A stretch of DNA of 64,000 bases from Helianthus annuus (GCF_002127325.2 NC_035446.2:154682629-154746628); one strand, 5' to 3'; shown: positions 44,723 through 56,863, numbered from the stretch's first letter. Notes: generated from the letters alone by a model not told the origin. Program-made: numbers and translations.

Positions 44723-46376
44723 TCAGCTTTTGCTGAGCTGTCATCTTCAAGTGCCATTCTCTTGATGGCCTCTTTAAAATAAACAACTTCTTGCTTTTTC
44801 TCTTCTGCATCAGTCAGCTTTTGTCTCTTTCTTTGGTTTAACATAATGACAGAGGTATCTGATGATGTGAACAGTGGTTCAGAAGTGTGGACCTGCTTCT
44901 TTGACTTGTCAGTGGTTTTGTAATCAGGCTTCTTTGGAAGGCTAGGATCTGTTTCTCTCCTTTTTCTCAGCCTTTCATAAGCTTCATCAGTGTACTACTT
45001 TGTCCATTTTGCTATGGCCTTGGCAGTTCCAACCTTTGCATCAACCAACTCTTGTTTCTTTCTTTTATACTCCAAGGTAAGATCATCAATAGCCTTTTTG
45101 TATTTACACCAGTTTGGTGCTGACCTTTTCATGCTTGGATCTCTTTTTGTTCTTTCAATTCTATTGAGTTCTGTCTTAAGAGCAACAAATGGCCAATCTT
45201 GGAATTGTTCTTCCTTGGCAGGGTAGAACTTCTCACTCGTGATTAGTGCCAGAATGTCTTTTCTCATATCCTTTTGCAGGCCAACTTCTGGTGGTAAATT
45301 TGACATTTCTTTATTCAAATATCTAGCATAGTCTTCCAGGAGCTTGACTTTGGTGAGTAAAAACTGATAATGACTTGAAACCACATTATCATTTTCTCCT
45401 TGGCATTCAAGTCTAGCTCTTATTTCAGCTTGTCTAGCTTTTAGTTTTACATATCCATCCATGTTTTTTGGATCTCTAAAACCAAGCAGAGAAGGGAATT
45501 TCCTTTTTGAAGGATCATCCACTGTGTAGAACTGCCTCATTTCATTCTTTACTACATGCAGTTCCAGTGGATAACTGGCAGCTACTGGTGTACTATCTGC
45601 AGAGTCATATCCTTGAAGAGCTATTGGATCTTTGATTGGGTTGACCAACTTTGGATGAATGAAAGATTCAGGTTTGGTGATTTTGTAAGGTACAGATGAA
45701 ACAGGATCAGGTGCTGGTATGTCATCATCATACACTTGAAACTTTTTTCTTCTAGCATACACATTTTCAGGAGGAAATGTTTCTGTTTGAGGTTTTGGAG
45801 CAAAAGGAATTATGGCTTGGGAAGGATTGTTTGAAGTGGTAGGTAACTGACTAACAGTTGTTGAAACAACTGGTGTCTCAACCACTGTTGTCACTACAAC
45901 TGTTGATGTATCAACAGTTGTCTTTTACTTTAAGGTAGGTGGTGATTTTTGTGATGATGGTTTTGTTTGTGGTGTTGAGTAGTGATGGTGTGTGTCTGAC
46001 TAACAGCTGTTGAAACAACTGGTGTTTCAACCACTGTTTCCATACCACAGATGATGTGTCAACTGTTGTCTTCTGCCTTTTGGCAGGTGGTATTGGTGGT
46101 GGTGAAGTGATTTTTGGTAATGGTGATAAGGCAGTGGATGTAGTGTGTGTTGAAATGGTAGTGGTGGTAGTTGGTTGGGTAACAGATGTTGAAACCACTG
46201 AAGTATCAACAGCTGTTGATACAATAGGTGTTTTAACACCTGTTGGTTTGGAAGATTGATGTGTGGAGCTTTTGGAAGGTTTGGGAGTTTGTTTTATGGA
46301 TTTGGGAGGTGTGATTTTGGGTTGTCTGACCTTTATAGTAGACTTTCTTGTGGGCTGAGGATTTTCTTGATCCTTT
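44723..46376 (-). pseudogene. env-like ORF of the SIRE-like copia element, 3' part
   Basis: Downstream of pol, SIRE-lineage copia elements carry an extra env-like ORF of unclear role; the position here (just before PPT and LTR) fits. From 46376 the minus strand reads a T/P/S/K-rich segment, then loses frame near 46050-45890, where a block encoding T-V-V-E-T-P-V-V-S-T is duplicated. It resumes as an open 299-codon stretch (45894-44998) rich in charged and helical residues. A TAG at 44995-44997 interrupts it before the frame runs on to a TGA at 44723-44725. The ORF is cut at 46376 by the gypsy insertion and continues at 60414. Not functional. Confidence 0.65.
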
Positions 46377-49300
46377 TGTAACACCTCGAAAAATTTCGTC
46401 CAATAATGTCTTGACACATGTCATAAGGTTCCGGTATGTGAAAACGAACTTTAGAGGGACTAAAAGTGACAAACAGTGAAAACTATGGAACGTAAGGGTC
46501 CAAAGTGTCAACAATGGATAAATAGACTCTATGATAACCCTACATAATGTTCATAACCTTAAACGGGTGGTTCATGGATCATACGACGCGGAAATCGCAC
46601 AAAAGTGAAGTATTTCAAACTATAGGGGCCAAAAGTGTCAACATGTTTAAATTATACCTCTGAGTGAACTTTTGGCAGACCCGAAGCTTTGAGAAGCTAA
46701 AATATACTCACTAGAATATGTGGTTAAAATTTCGTGAAGTTTCGTCAACGTAGGAGAAAGTTATGGCCAAAACCGTACTTGAAGGACTAAAAGCGTCAAC
46801 GTCGAATTTCATGGCTTTTCGGTTGAGCGCAAAGTTATCCGAGGACATTACCATGTAGGTAAATGTCCCAAGGTTCTTAAAAACCAAGTTTGGGGGTTTA
46901 CGGGTCAAGAAAAGCAGCCGAAACATCGCATACAAGTTCAGGGACCAAAGCTGCCAAGTTGGAAACTTGTTTGGCTGAACAGGAGGTCAGGCGACCCGCC
47001 TGGACTGACCCAAGCGGGCCGCATGGGACTGCCAGTAACAGAAAAATACGAAAATTGCAATCTTGGTCCAAAATTGAAGTGCATACCAGCTCATTCCACC
47101 TCCCTTTTGCTCCAATCAGCTCCCATGCATGCCTAGGACCTCTGTGAACCTCTACAACCTCTGATTACACCATAAATTGGATCAAAAGCCTTCATTCTTG
47201 AGCACTTGTTGTAACAAAGAAAAACCATAAACTCTCAAGAACTCTCAAGGCATTTCTGGAGCTAATCTGAACGTCAAGGCAGCATCCTAGTGTTCACTAA
47301 GCACCTATAGGACCTTTGTAAGCTTCTAATTCGTCCTCTAATCCGTTCTTGCTTTGATTATTGCTAAAAGTCAAACTGTTTGTTCATAAGCTTTGACTTT
47401 CTGATTAAACAAGTTTCAATCAGTCATTTCTCGAATTGAAACCTGATATATGTTGGTATTTATGTGGGAAACAAACCCTCTAAAGGGTATTATCTGAATC
47501 CCACTACATGCATGCTAATTGTCGAGTCAAACGTGATTCTAAAAAGTCAACAGAAGTGATTTTTGAGAAAAATAGCTTAAATGGTAAAATAAATGACATG
47601 CAATCTGTTTGATCTTCATAGATAGCTTTATTATGAATATAAGAATGTATTTTACCACGATCAACTCGACAATCTATAGTATAAATACGAATCGGAGCCG
47701 AAAGTCCTATAAAACGACTAATTCGTAGACTATCGATTCGGATTCGTACATGCATGTTTGAGATCTGTATTGGAGAGTATTTTTGACCATTTTTATTTTG
47801 GTAAAACTTTCTGGAATTTTTGTTGATTAAGTCTATGCTTAGCCGATTCGAATGCATGTTTCCGATTTATGCATAAAGTTGACTATTTTGCCCTTTTTGA
47901 TATAAAACGTGATTTTTGGAAAAGTGAAAGAGTAGAAATCTTTATTTCTAATATATAAACTTGCACCGAAAATTTCGGATCAGTTGGTGGTCCAGATTTT
48001 GAGTTATGGCCATTAGCGTAAAACTATGTTCTTAATTTACATAAACGGCCCTTTTCGCATATGACCTATTTCTGGCCACGTTTTGGTATAAAACTTTTTA
48101 CCAACTGATGTATTATAATATTCTGGGAATTTTGATGATTTTTAATTAATTTTTGGCTGAACGGATCCTAGATCGCCTAGTTATTTCGGGTTATGTCGGT
48201 TTTGACCGTTTAAGCCATAAAATGAGTTTTACACATCCTTTTGACCCGAAACCTTTTTCTACTGATTTCAAATGTTAAATAAATTATTATGAGCCTTCTG
48301 GAAATATAAAAATCTCAGCTTTCATATATAAACCCGGAAACGGCTCTAAATCGCATATTTAGCGTTTTAAGCGCATAGTAAGCGTTATACTTGTTTTAAA
48401 CATGTAAGACTTATACCTACTGATGTAATTAGCATATTTTCATATAATAACAGTAAGTATAAGTATATGATCTCAGATTTCCAGTTTTGGCATTTTTAGC
48501 CCTTGTGAATTTACTAAAATACCCCTACGGTGCATAGTTTGATTTTAAATGATAAATTTGATATATGGGTCATACCCTACTGTTATAACATGTTAAATTA
48601 AGTATATCTTCTGTATGAACCAGACCCGAACCTCAGATTTCTAAATTAACTCTTTTACAATCTTTTAAATGACCAAAATGCCCTTCTAAGGCATAAATCG
48701 AGTTTAAACTTATTCCGGGCAATATGGAACATAACTTACTGATGTTATATCATATTTAAAGCATATTATATCAGGAAACTTGCATTTGATTCTTTTGGCT
48801 ACCCGTATCGCCCTTTTCGCGTTCGGTTCGGTTTACGTAACTAGTTTGCGTAAATTGACCGAAACGGGTCAAACGATATCATTTTTATTTCAAAATCCAG
48901 AATGTATTTAGTATACCCATATTATACAAGTATTCAAACTTGTCGGGTCTAAATCACATTCTATCCGGTCTTTCGCTTAATCGTGCGTAAACCGTATCAT
49001 TCTTAAAACTAACCGGTCAAAGCTTAGGCTTAAATAAAAGACCCGTTAGGAATCTAATAGGTTAATTATAAACCTTTGTTCCAGATTAGGAGGCCCAGTA
49101 AAAGCTACCACACTCACCGTTTGTGTTACATACTTGCTCAGGTAAATACATTTTGACTTATTTTCCCTATACGGGCTTGGGGTACGGTATTTAAAATACC
49201 GCTTGATCGGGCGCACAAGTCCTGCGCCTTATGGGTGTACAGTCTTGAATAGCTTGTGCGACTCGTTTAAACAGTCTTGTCTTACTTTAGGCTTTGGGGG

Positions 49301-49913
49301 GTTATTGACCGTGTCCCGGATATCCTTGGCATTATCTTACGAGATGGCCACGACCAGAGCACGGGGTGTAGGCGTACACTCGACGTGTATAACTCTTTAA
49401 TGTGGTGTGTCATTTAATTCTTAGCCCGGACAGCAGATCCCGGGCCACCAAAGATACGAGTGCATGTAAATCGTTCACAAGTTTATATTATATAATTATC
49501 CCAAGTTAATAAAAATATTTATGCCTTGTGCATTTAAATCAATTTTCAATCATTTTCAAAATGAGTCAGTCGATTTGTATTTACCAGTGTAAACTGACGT
49601 ATTTTTCCCAAAAGGTTAAGTGCAGGTACTATACGAAAATAGGCTGGCTGTTTCCTAAGAGCGTCCACTATAGTCTCGCAAGCTCGGACGACAAATATCT
49701 GTTGAACTATTTATTCTTATTTTGTTTGATCCGCCTGTGGATCCGTTTCAACTACTGTGATATTTATTATTGCACTTTATTTAAAGTTGAAATGTATCTA
49801 TTCTGCTTCCGCTGTGCATTATTATATTGTGTTGATTGCCTATGACGATGCCAACTACGTCACTGTACCCCACACCGGGCCCACCGGTGACACGTGGAAA
49901 TCGGGGTGTGACA
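46377..49913 (+). repeat. 5' LTR of the full-length gypsy element
   Basis: 3,537 bp. U3 carries GC-rich CGACCCGCCTGG and GCGGGCCGC words (46991-47023) upstream of a weak TATA (CATAAATTG, 47171). The 3' end has GGGCCCACCGGTG and a CACGTGG G-box. Short frames within it are shadows repeated in the 3' LTR. Confidence 0.97.
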
Positions 49914-49916
49914 GGT

Positions 49917-49929
49917 TGGTATCAGAGCC
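49917..49929 (+). other. Primer binding site (tRNA-iMet)
   Basis: TGGTATCAGAGCC three bases after the 5' LTR is the standard complement of the plant initiator tRNA-Met 3' end, where minus-strand cDNA synthesis starts. Confidence 0.95.
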
Positions 49930-50120
49930 AACGCTGAGTGAATTAAACACTAGTCTTTTGTGTTTAATCTCAGTTACACAATTGCACAATCCTCGATTTT
50001 CGAGTCTAGACAAAGAACTTAGGAAATGTTCAACATTTCGTTTATTTTATTTTATTTTTATTATTATCTTTGTCTTATATATTCTGTTGTGCAACTTGTT
50101 TGAATTTTGACAGGATCATA

Positions 50121-51413
50121 ATGCCGCCACGGATGAGAGGTCGAGGAGGATTCGCTACATCTCACGACCATGAGGCAGGGCCTTCCCACAGGCGAGCTCC
50201 GTCAGCTACGCACCACACTGCAGCCAATGATCTTTGGGGATCATTCGCCGAGCCGGCTAGACACTCGGTGTCTATGAGCACTTCACCATCACTACCCCAA
50301 TCATTTGGGCCCCACTCGGAGAATGGGCCCCATGGTTCTCATGGATCTTACATACCTTTGCATCAGTCACCGCACCAGTATCCAGCACCAGTCTACCAGG
50401 GTTTATATAACCCTGATGCTTTTGTGGATGAGCCAGTGGGTCATAACCCACTCGGACCAGAGGACCACTTTCCTGGTGATCACGAGATGGAAGTCGATGA
50501 AGACACGGACCCTTCTCTGCCACCGTCAGGTACGCCCAACCATCCCATCGAGATATCGGATGGGTCGCCATTTAGGGGATCACCCTACAATGGTGTGGAC
50601 AGCTTTCAGGAGAGATTTAAGCAGTACGATTGGTATTACACCCCCAGCCGCCACAACTCTCCGATGCTCCAGTCTCGCCATGGTTCGCCGGTGCACTCGC
50701 AGCACCACTCTCAGCAGCAGCAGCTTCAGCAGCAGCCGCCTCTACAGCAGGACCTATCTGAGGCCCTATGGCGTGACGTGATCACTCCGTCACCACCGCC
50801 GCCACCAGTTTTACCTCCTCCGCCTCAGAGGCCAAGGAGGAACGCGCGTATGTCTACGCGCGGAGGGATTCGCATAGGTACCCCTCCACATGTTGGTAGC
50901 AGCCGCTACACGCCTCTTCCCGAGGAGTCCGAGACGGGGGAGTCTCAGCATCCCGTATCGGAGGTCACTTCAGTACCGATCCCGCCTCTGCCGCCGCAGA
51001 ACTATGGAGAGCCGATTCCGGCTTATGCCAGCGCAGCTCAGTTTAACCCGTTCGAGCAGGTTTTCCCTCAGGGTTATGATTACACAGGAGACCCTTATTG
51101 GTAAGCTGTGAACTACAGCTCACTCCCACCTAGTGGTCCATTTGGAGACACTTGGACTGCTGGGCAGTCTACTTTTGGTTACCCTCCGGGTTACCAGCAG
51201 CCACAGCCACCGCAGCCGCAGCAGTATCAGCCACCGCCACCGGCGCCTATGATGTCGCCGCCGCAGGTTCAAGAAATCCTGCATGGGATTAACAGTATGC
51301 GACGTGAGTTGCAACACGAGATGCGAGCTGATCGCCGACGCAACAGTGGTATGTTCAAGAAGGTGTTTGACTTACTCAAGGGTAAGAGTAAGAAGGATCA
51401 TTGGATCCTTTGA
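50121..51413 (+). pseudogene. Extra ORF upstream of gag, one in-frame stop
   Basis: A frame of 430 codons from ATG at 50121 to TGA at 51411-51413, interrupted once by TAA at 51102-51104 (codon 328). The N-terminus is basic, M-P-P-R-M-R-G-R-G-G. The body is rich in H, P, S, Q and G, with an acidic stretch E-M-E-V-D-E-D-T-D, a P-I-E-I-S-D motif and a Q/H run (about residues 195-215). After the stop come P/Q-rich sequence and a charged C-terminal helix-like part, I-N-S-M-R-R-E-L-Q-H-E-M-R, with a lysine-rich tail. It has no zinc knuckle or capsid motif, and gag is separate at 52263. Function unknown: it could be a structural, nucleic-acid-binding or regulatory protein. Whether the stop is a mutation or is read through cannot be told here. 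Confidence 0.7.
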
Positions 51414-51430
51414 TTGTTATCTCTCTACTC

Positions 51431-51587
51431 ATGTCCCTGCGTGGACATCTGTTCTGTACTCTACCCCTGCGTGGGTATATTTTTCCCTTATTCTACCCCT
51501 GCGAGGGTATGTTGTTCTGTTAACCCCTGCGTGGGTTTGTTTTATTTTATTTGTTGTTGTTGTTAGTTGTTTAGCCCCTGCGCGGGC
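51431..51587 (+). repeat. Five-unit array of covarying mini-hairpins, loop CTGCG(T/A/C)
   Basis: Five inverted repeats with a six-base loop: 51431-51448 (ATGTCC/GGACAT), 51462-51477 (TACCC/GGGTA), 51494-51509 (TACCC/GGGTA), 51522-51537 (AACCC/GGGTT) and 51574-51587 (GCCC/GGGC). The loop is CTGCG plus T, T, A, T or C. Stem bases change in pairs between units (C-G to T-A, A-T to G-C, T-A to A-T) while the loop core is constant. They lie just after the extra ORF and before gag. An RNA role is inferred from the pairing pattern. Confidence 0.8.
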
Positions 51588-52262
51588 ATGTTATTTGTGT
51601 TATTTGAATTAAAGTCCCGTTTAGGGCAAATATGTACTAGTACTTTATTTGAAATTTGAAATGGTTAATTGGAAATTCTCATTTTTATATGCATGAATAT
51701 AATATTAAAATAATGGAAAATATCAATTTTTATTCGATTTGCCATTTATAAGAATCTTAGTAAGGTATAACCTAGCTTGAATGCCTTATTAACAGGCCTG
51801 GCCATGATGGTAAAACCTGGTTGAAAAGATTCAACTCCCTGTTAACATTCCTGGCTAAGCGTGACCTGTAAAATCACACAAGCCACCCTTTTTTTTAATA
51901 AATTATCTACAGATTTTATCTGTATACAAGTCTATTAATGACTTGATACCTACGGGTTATGACTATGTCATATAGTGACAGTTGTGGTTTATGACTCTCT
52001 GTCTAGTAAAGGATTATTTGTTTAATTATACAATTTATAATCCTATAAAAATCTAAATTTATAATTTAGTAATTGTCCATGTGACTAGGCCTATGGTGCC
52101 AAAATATATATTTTTTCATTCCTTGATTGCTATTAAAAGCCTGAATGAAATTTACCAAATTAACTGTTAAGGTTCTTGATACCATGGTTAATAAATCGTT
52201 TAGAACGATGATACTGTTAGGTTCTAAATAGACCTTGTCCTTTATTGTAGCTTAAAGCTACA
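51588..52262 (+). other. Untranslated spacer before gag with a palindrome abutting the ATG
   Basis: AT-rich and non-coding. It ends in TGTAGCTTAAAGCTACA (52246-52262), an 8+1+8 palindrome that directly touches the gag ATG. CCTTTATTGTAG (52239-52250) also resembles a splice acceptor, and AGGGTAAGAG near 51380 a donor, so 51382-52250 is a candidate intron. Confidence 0.5.
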
Positions 52263-55200
52263 ATGGCCAAATCGGAGGAGACCAACAGTCATTCTGGGGA
52301 ACACTCAGATAATGCAAAGATTCACGTTACCGGTGCAGAGTTGCAAGCACTGATAGATAACGCTGTTGCCAAAGCTATGGATAGGCAATTCAGGGAATCT
52401 AGTGGTACTCGGAGTAGGACCCGAACAGAAACGCACGCGAAGCCCAAGACTCATTCTGAGGCTCATAGTAAGCCACCCTCTAAAAAGAGTGAGCCGAAGA
52501 AAGCTGAGGATGATAATCACTCCTCCAACCACAGCAGCATCCCAAAGCAAGAAGTTAAGATGAACCATGATACGCACAGCAGGTCCTGTACGTACAAATA
52601 CTTCGTATCTTGCAAGCCCAGAGATTTCACTGGGGAAAAGGGAGCCGTCGATTGTATGACGTGGATTGATGAGATGGATACTGTGGTCGATATCAGCGGG
52701 TGTGCTGATAGGGATGTTGTGAAGTACGCGTCCCAGTCGTTCAAGGGAGACGCGTTAGCATGGTGGAAATCGCTTCTACAAGCTACTGGAAAGACCGCTC
52801 TGTATAACATGACATGGGATCAGTTTGTAGCACTGATCAAGGAGAATTTCTGTCCGCAGCATGAGGTCGAGAGAATTGAATCGGATTTTGTGTCTCTAGT
52901 TATGAAGAATCTCGATTGTCAAGCGTATCTTACTACGTTCAACACCTTATCCCGGTTAGTGCCTTATCTGGTGACCCCGGAGCCGCGTAGGATTGCTCGA
53001 TTTATTGGGGGTCTGGCACCGGAGATAAAGGCAAGCGTCAAGGCTTCAAGGCCTACTACATTTAGATCAGTAGCTGATCTATCCCTCTCCCTCACTCAAG
53101 ATGTCGTCAGACTAAGAGCTATGAAGAGCTCGGAAGAAAACAAAAGGAAACGTGAGGATGACACCTCACGAAGGTCTGAGAAACGACACAGAGGGAGCAA
53201 CGACCACCAAAAAGGGTCGGGATCTAAGAAAGGAGATCGTCAGTCGGGTGAGAAACCCAAATGCAATGTTTGTAGGAGGCATCACTTTGGGAGATGCAGG
53301 CAGGAGTCTAAGTCTCAGTCTTTCGAGAAACGTTGTGGGATCTGCAAGTCCACAGATCATAAAGCTGTGGATTGCAAGAAAATGAAGGATGCAACTTGTT
53401 TCGGTTGCAACGAGAAAGGGCATATTCGGCCCAACTACCCAAAGAATGCGAAGAAAGCAGATGATGGGAAGAAGACTAATGCGAGAGTCTTCAGAATGGA
53501 CACTAAGGAAGCAGTCCTTGATGACAACGTCATTACCGGTACGTTTCTTGTAAATTATGTTTTTGCTAGAGTCTTGTTTGATTCAGGAGCCGATAAGTCG
53601 TTTGTAGATGATAAGTTTTGTAAACTGTTGAACCTTCCTGTTAAAACCTTAAGTGTGAAATATGAGGTGGAATTAGCCGATGGAACCATAGAAACCGCCT
53701 CGACTGTTCTAGATGGATGTGTTATATCCATTAGGAATCATTCCTTCCCGTTATCCTTGCTTCCCTTTAAGCTAGCTGGATTCGATATAGTAATAGGCAT
53801 GGATTGGTTGTCGAGTAACCAAGCCCAGATTCTGTGCAATAGAAAGCAGGTGATAGTGAAGACTCCGTCTGGTGAGTCACTTACTATTCAAGGAGATACC
53901 CAGCATGGATTGCCTGAGCAAGTGTCCATGCTCAAGGCATCCAGATGCATGCAGAAAGGATGTGTCATTTATATGGCACAAGTTACCATTGATGAGCCGA
54001 AGCCGAAGATTGAAGATATTCCTGTTATTTCGGAATATCCTGAGGTTTTCCCTGAAGAGCTACCTGGTTTGCCACCAGATAGGCAAGTAGAGTTTCGGAT
54101 AGATATCATTCCAGGCGCTGCACCTGTAGCAAGAGCGCCATATAGATTGGCACCAACGGAGATGAAGGAGTTGAGGACGCAGTTGGATGATTTATTAGCT
54201 AAAGGTTTTATTAGACCAAGCTCATCTCCTTGGGGAGCGCCAATCTTGTTCGTTAAAAAGAAGGATGGTTCGATGCGTCTGTGCATCGATTATCGTGAGC
54301 TTAACAAGGTCACTATCAAGAATAGATATCCGTTACCCAGGATCGACGATCTGTTCGATCAGTTGCAAGGAGCAAGCTATTTCTCCAAGACTGACCTAAG
54401 GTCAGGATATCATCAGTTGAAAGTCAAAGAAGAAGATGTGCACAAGACAGCGTTTAGGACTCGTTATGGACATTACGAGTTCCTGGTGATGCCGTTTGGG
54501 CTCACTAACGCACCAGCCGCATTCATGGATCTCATGAATCGTGTCTGCAAGCCTTATCTAGATAAATTCGTCATTGTCTTTATTGACGACATCCTTATCT
54601 ACTCGAAGAGCCAAGCTGAACATGAGAAACACCTTCGTTGTATTCTCAAACTTTTGCATCAAGAGAAGCTTTATGCCAAATTCTCGAAGTGTGAATTTTG
54701 GCTTCGAGAAGTCCAGTTCCTTGGACATGTAGTAAGCGAGCGTGGTATCCAAGTAGATCCCGCTAAAGTAGAAGCAGTCATGAATTGGCAGGAGCCGAAG
54801 ACTCCTACTGAGATTCGCAGTTTCCTCGGATTGGCAGGATATTATAGGAGATTCATCGAGAACTTCTCAAGGATTGCTGCGCCCCTAACCTCATTGACCC
54901 GTAAGAAGATTAAGTTTGATTGGGGCCCTAAGCAGCAGGAATCCTTTGACATTCTGAAGCAGAAGCTGAGCAATGCGCCAGTATTGACGTTGCCCGATGG
55001 TATAGATGAATTTGTGGTGTATTGTGATGCATCACATACTGGCATGGGCTGTGTACTCATGCAGAAAGGCAAAGTCATTGCCTACGCTTCTCGACAGCTC
55101 AAAGTGCATGAGAAGAACTACACCACCCACGATTTGGAATTGGGTGCAGTTGTATTTGCTTTGAAGTTATAGAGACATTACTTGTATGGAACCAAGTGCA

Positions 55201-56840
55201 TAATATATTCAGACCACAAGAGTCTTCAGCATCTGTTCAATTAGAAGGAATTGAACATGCGACAAAGGCGATGGATGGAAACCTTAAACGATTATGACTG
55301 CGAGATACGATACCATCCAGGCAAGGCAAATGTGGTTGCCGACGCCTTAAGTAGAAAGGAAAGGGTGAAGCCATTCAGAATCAATGCCAAGCGCATTGAG
55401 ATAAGAAATAATTTGAATGAAAGGGTGTTAGCTGCACAGAAGGAAGCTGTGCTGGAAGCTAACTATCCTGCAGAAAAGTTGGGAGTAACTGAGGAGCAGT
55501 TATCCCACGACAAAGATGGAATGCTACGACTAAACGGACGAATATGGGTTCCAGTTTATGGAGGACTTCGGGATGTTATCCTCCAGGAAGCCCACAGCTC
55601 TAAATATTCAGTTCATCCTGGAGCTGATAAGATGTACCAGGATTTGAAAGCAAACTACTGGTGGATTGGTTTGAAGAAGTCAGTAGCTGAGCATGTAGCT
55701 AAATGCTTGACTTGTGCGCAAGTCAAGGCCGAGCATCAGAAGCCGTCAGGTTTGCTTCAACAACCTGAAATTCCCAAATGGAAATGGGAAATGGTGACAA
55801 TGGATTTTATCACCAAGTTGCCGAAGACGAAAAAGGGAAATGATACCATATGGGTCATAGTAGACAGACTGACTAAGTCAGCCCATTTTCTACCCATCAA
55901 GGAGACGTATAGCTCAGATATGTTAGCACAATTATACGTCGATAAGATTGTAGCGCTACATGGTATACCTATATCTATTATCTCTGATAGAGATACTAGA
56001 TATACGTCACATTTTTGGAAGAGTTTCCAACAATCGTTGGGCACTCGTTTGAATTTTAGTACGGCTTATCATCCTCAGACTGATGGTCAGAGTGAGCGTA
56101 CTATTCAAACTCTGGAAGACATGCTTCGTGCATGTGCGATCGACTTGGGTGGTAGTTGGGATAAGAACCTACCACTGATTGAATTTTCCTACAACAATAG
56201 CTACCATTCCAGCATAAAGGCTGCGCCTTTTGAGGCCCTATACGGTAGAAAGTGTAGATCGCCCATTTGTTGGGCAGAAGTTGGAGAAGTCCAACTGTCA
56301 GGACCAGATATCGTCTTTGAGACGACAGACAAGATCGTTCAAATTCGCGATCGTTTGAAAGTTGCCAGGGATAGGCAGAAAAGTTATGCGGATCCTAAGC
56401 GCAAAGATTTTCACTTCGATGTAGGCGAAAAAGTATTGCTTAAAGTATCGCCCTGGAAGGGTGTAATGCGATTTGGAAAGAAAGGCAAGCTGAGCCCGAG
56501 ATACATAGGACCTTTCGAGATCATCGAACGTGTCGGGTCAGTCGCTTACAAGTTAAACTTGCCTGAAGAGCTTAGTGCTATTCATAATGTGTTCCATATC
56601 TGTAATTTGAAGAAGTGTTTCGCTGACGATTCACTGGTTATACCGCATACGGATATACACATAGACGAAAGTCTAAAATTTGTGGAAAAACCTTTGTCGA
56701 TTGAGTATCGACAGGTAAAGAAGCTTCGAAGGAAGCACGTGCCTATTGTTAAGGTCAAATGGGATGCCCGTAGAGGTCCCGAATACACGTGGGAAGTGGA
56801 ATCCACGATGCAAGAAAAATATCCCCATTTGTTTCAGTAA
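52263..56840 (+). pseudogene. gag-pol polyprotein of the gypsy chromovirus, two TAG stops
   Basis: One frame of 1,525 codons. Gag capsid-like region at about 115-265 (W-W-K motif). Zinc knuckles at C334, C358 (C-X2-C-X4-H-X4-C) and C379, the last ending in Y392 where a cysteine is expected. Aspartic protease with D-S-G at 440-442. Reverse transcriptase with F-I-D-D (D775, D776). RNase H from about 905 with D922. Stops at codons 970 (55170-55172) and 994 (55242-55244) truncate RNase H. Integrase has a DD35E triad (D1181, D1242, E1278), a G-P-F module and a C-terminal chromodomain ending Y-P-H-L-F (about 1480-1524), which in chromoviruses guides insertion into chromatin. The stops remove integrase from the primary product unless suppressed. 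The domain order and chromodomain fit Tekay/Del-type elements. Confidence 0.95.
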
Positions 56841-56863
56841 ATCTCGGGGACGAGATTTCTTTT

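Noticed and set aside
44995..45894. 299-codon minus-strand frame as an independent host gene
   Set aside because: It lies directly before a polypurine tract and LTR, and continues beyond the gypsy insertion; it is the env-like ORF of a SIRE-like copia element.
46711..46935. Antisense frame shared by the gypsy LTRs and similar to one at 62601-62789
   Set aside because: The equivalent stretch of the solo LTR (about 22000-22150) is full of stops, so the similarity reflects LTR nucleotide homology.
52305..54752. Several minus-strand frames within gag-pol
   Set aside because: They are shadows of the plus-strand polyprotein, which carries all expected catalytic motifs.
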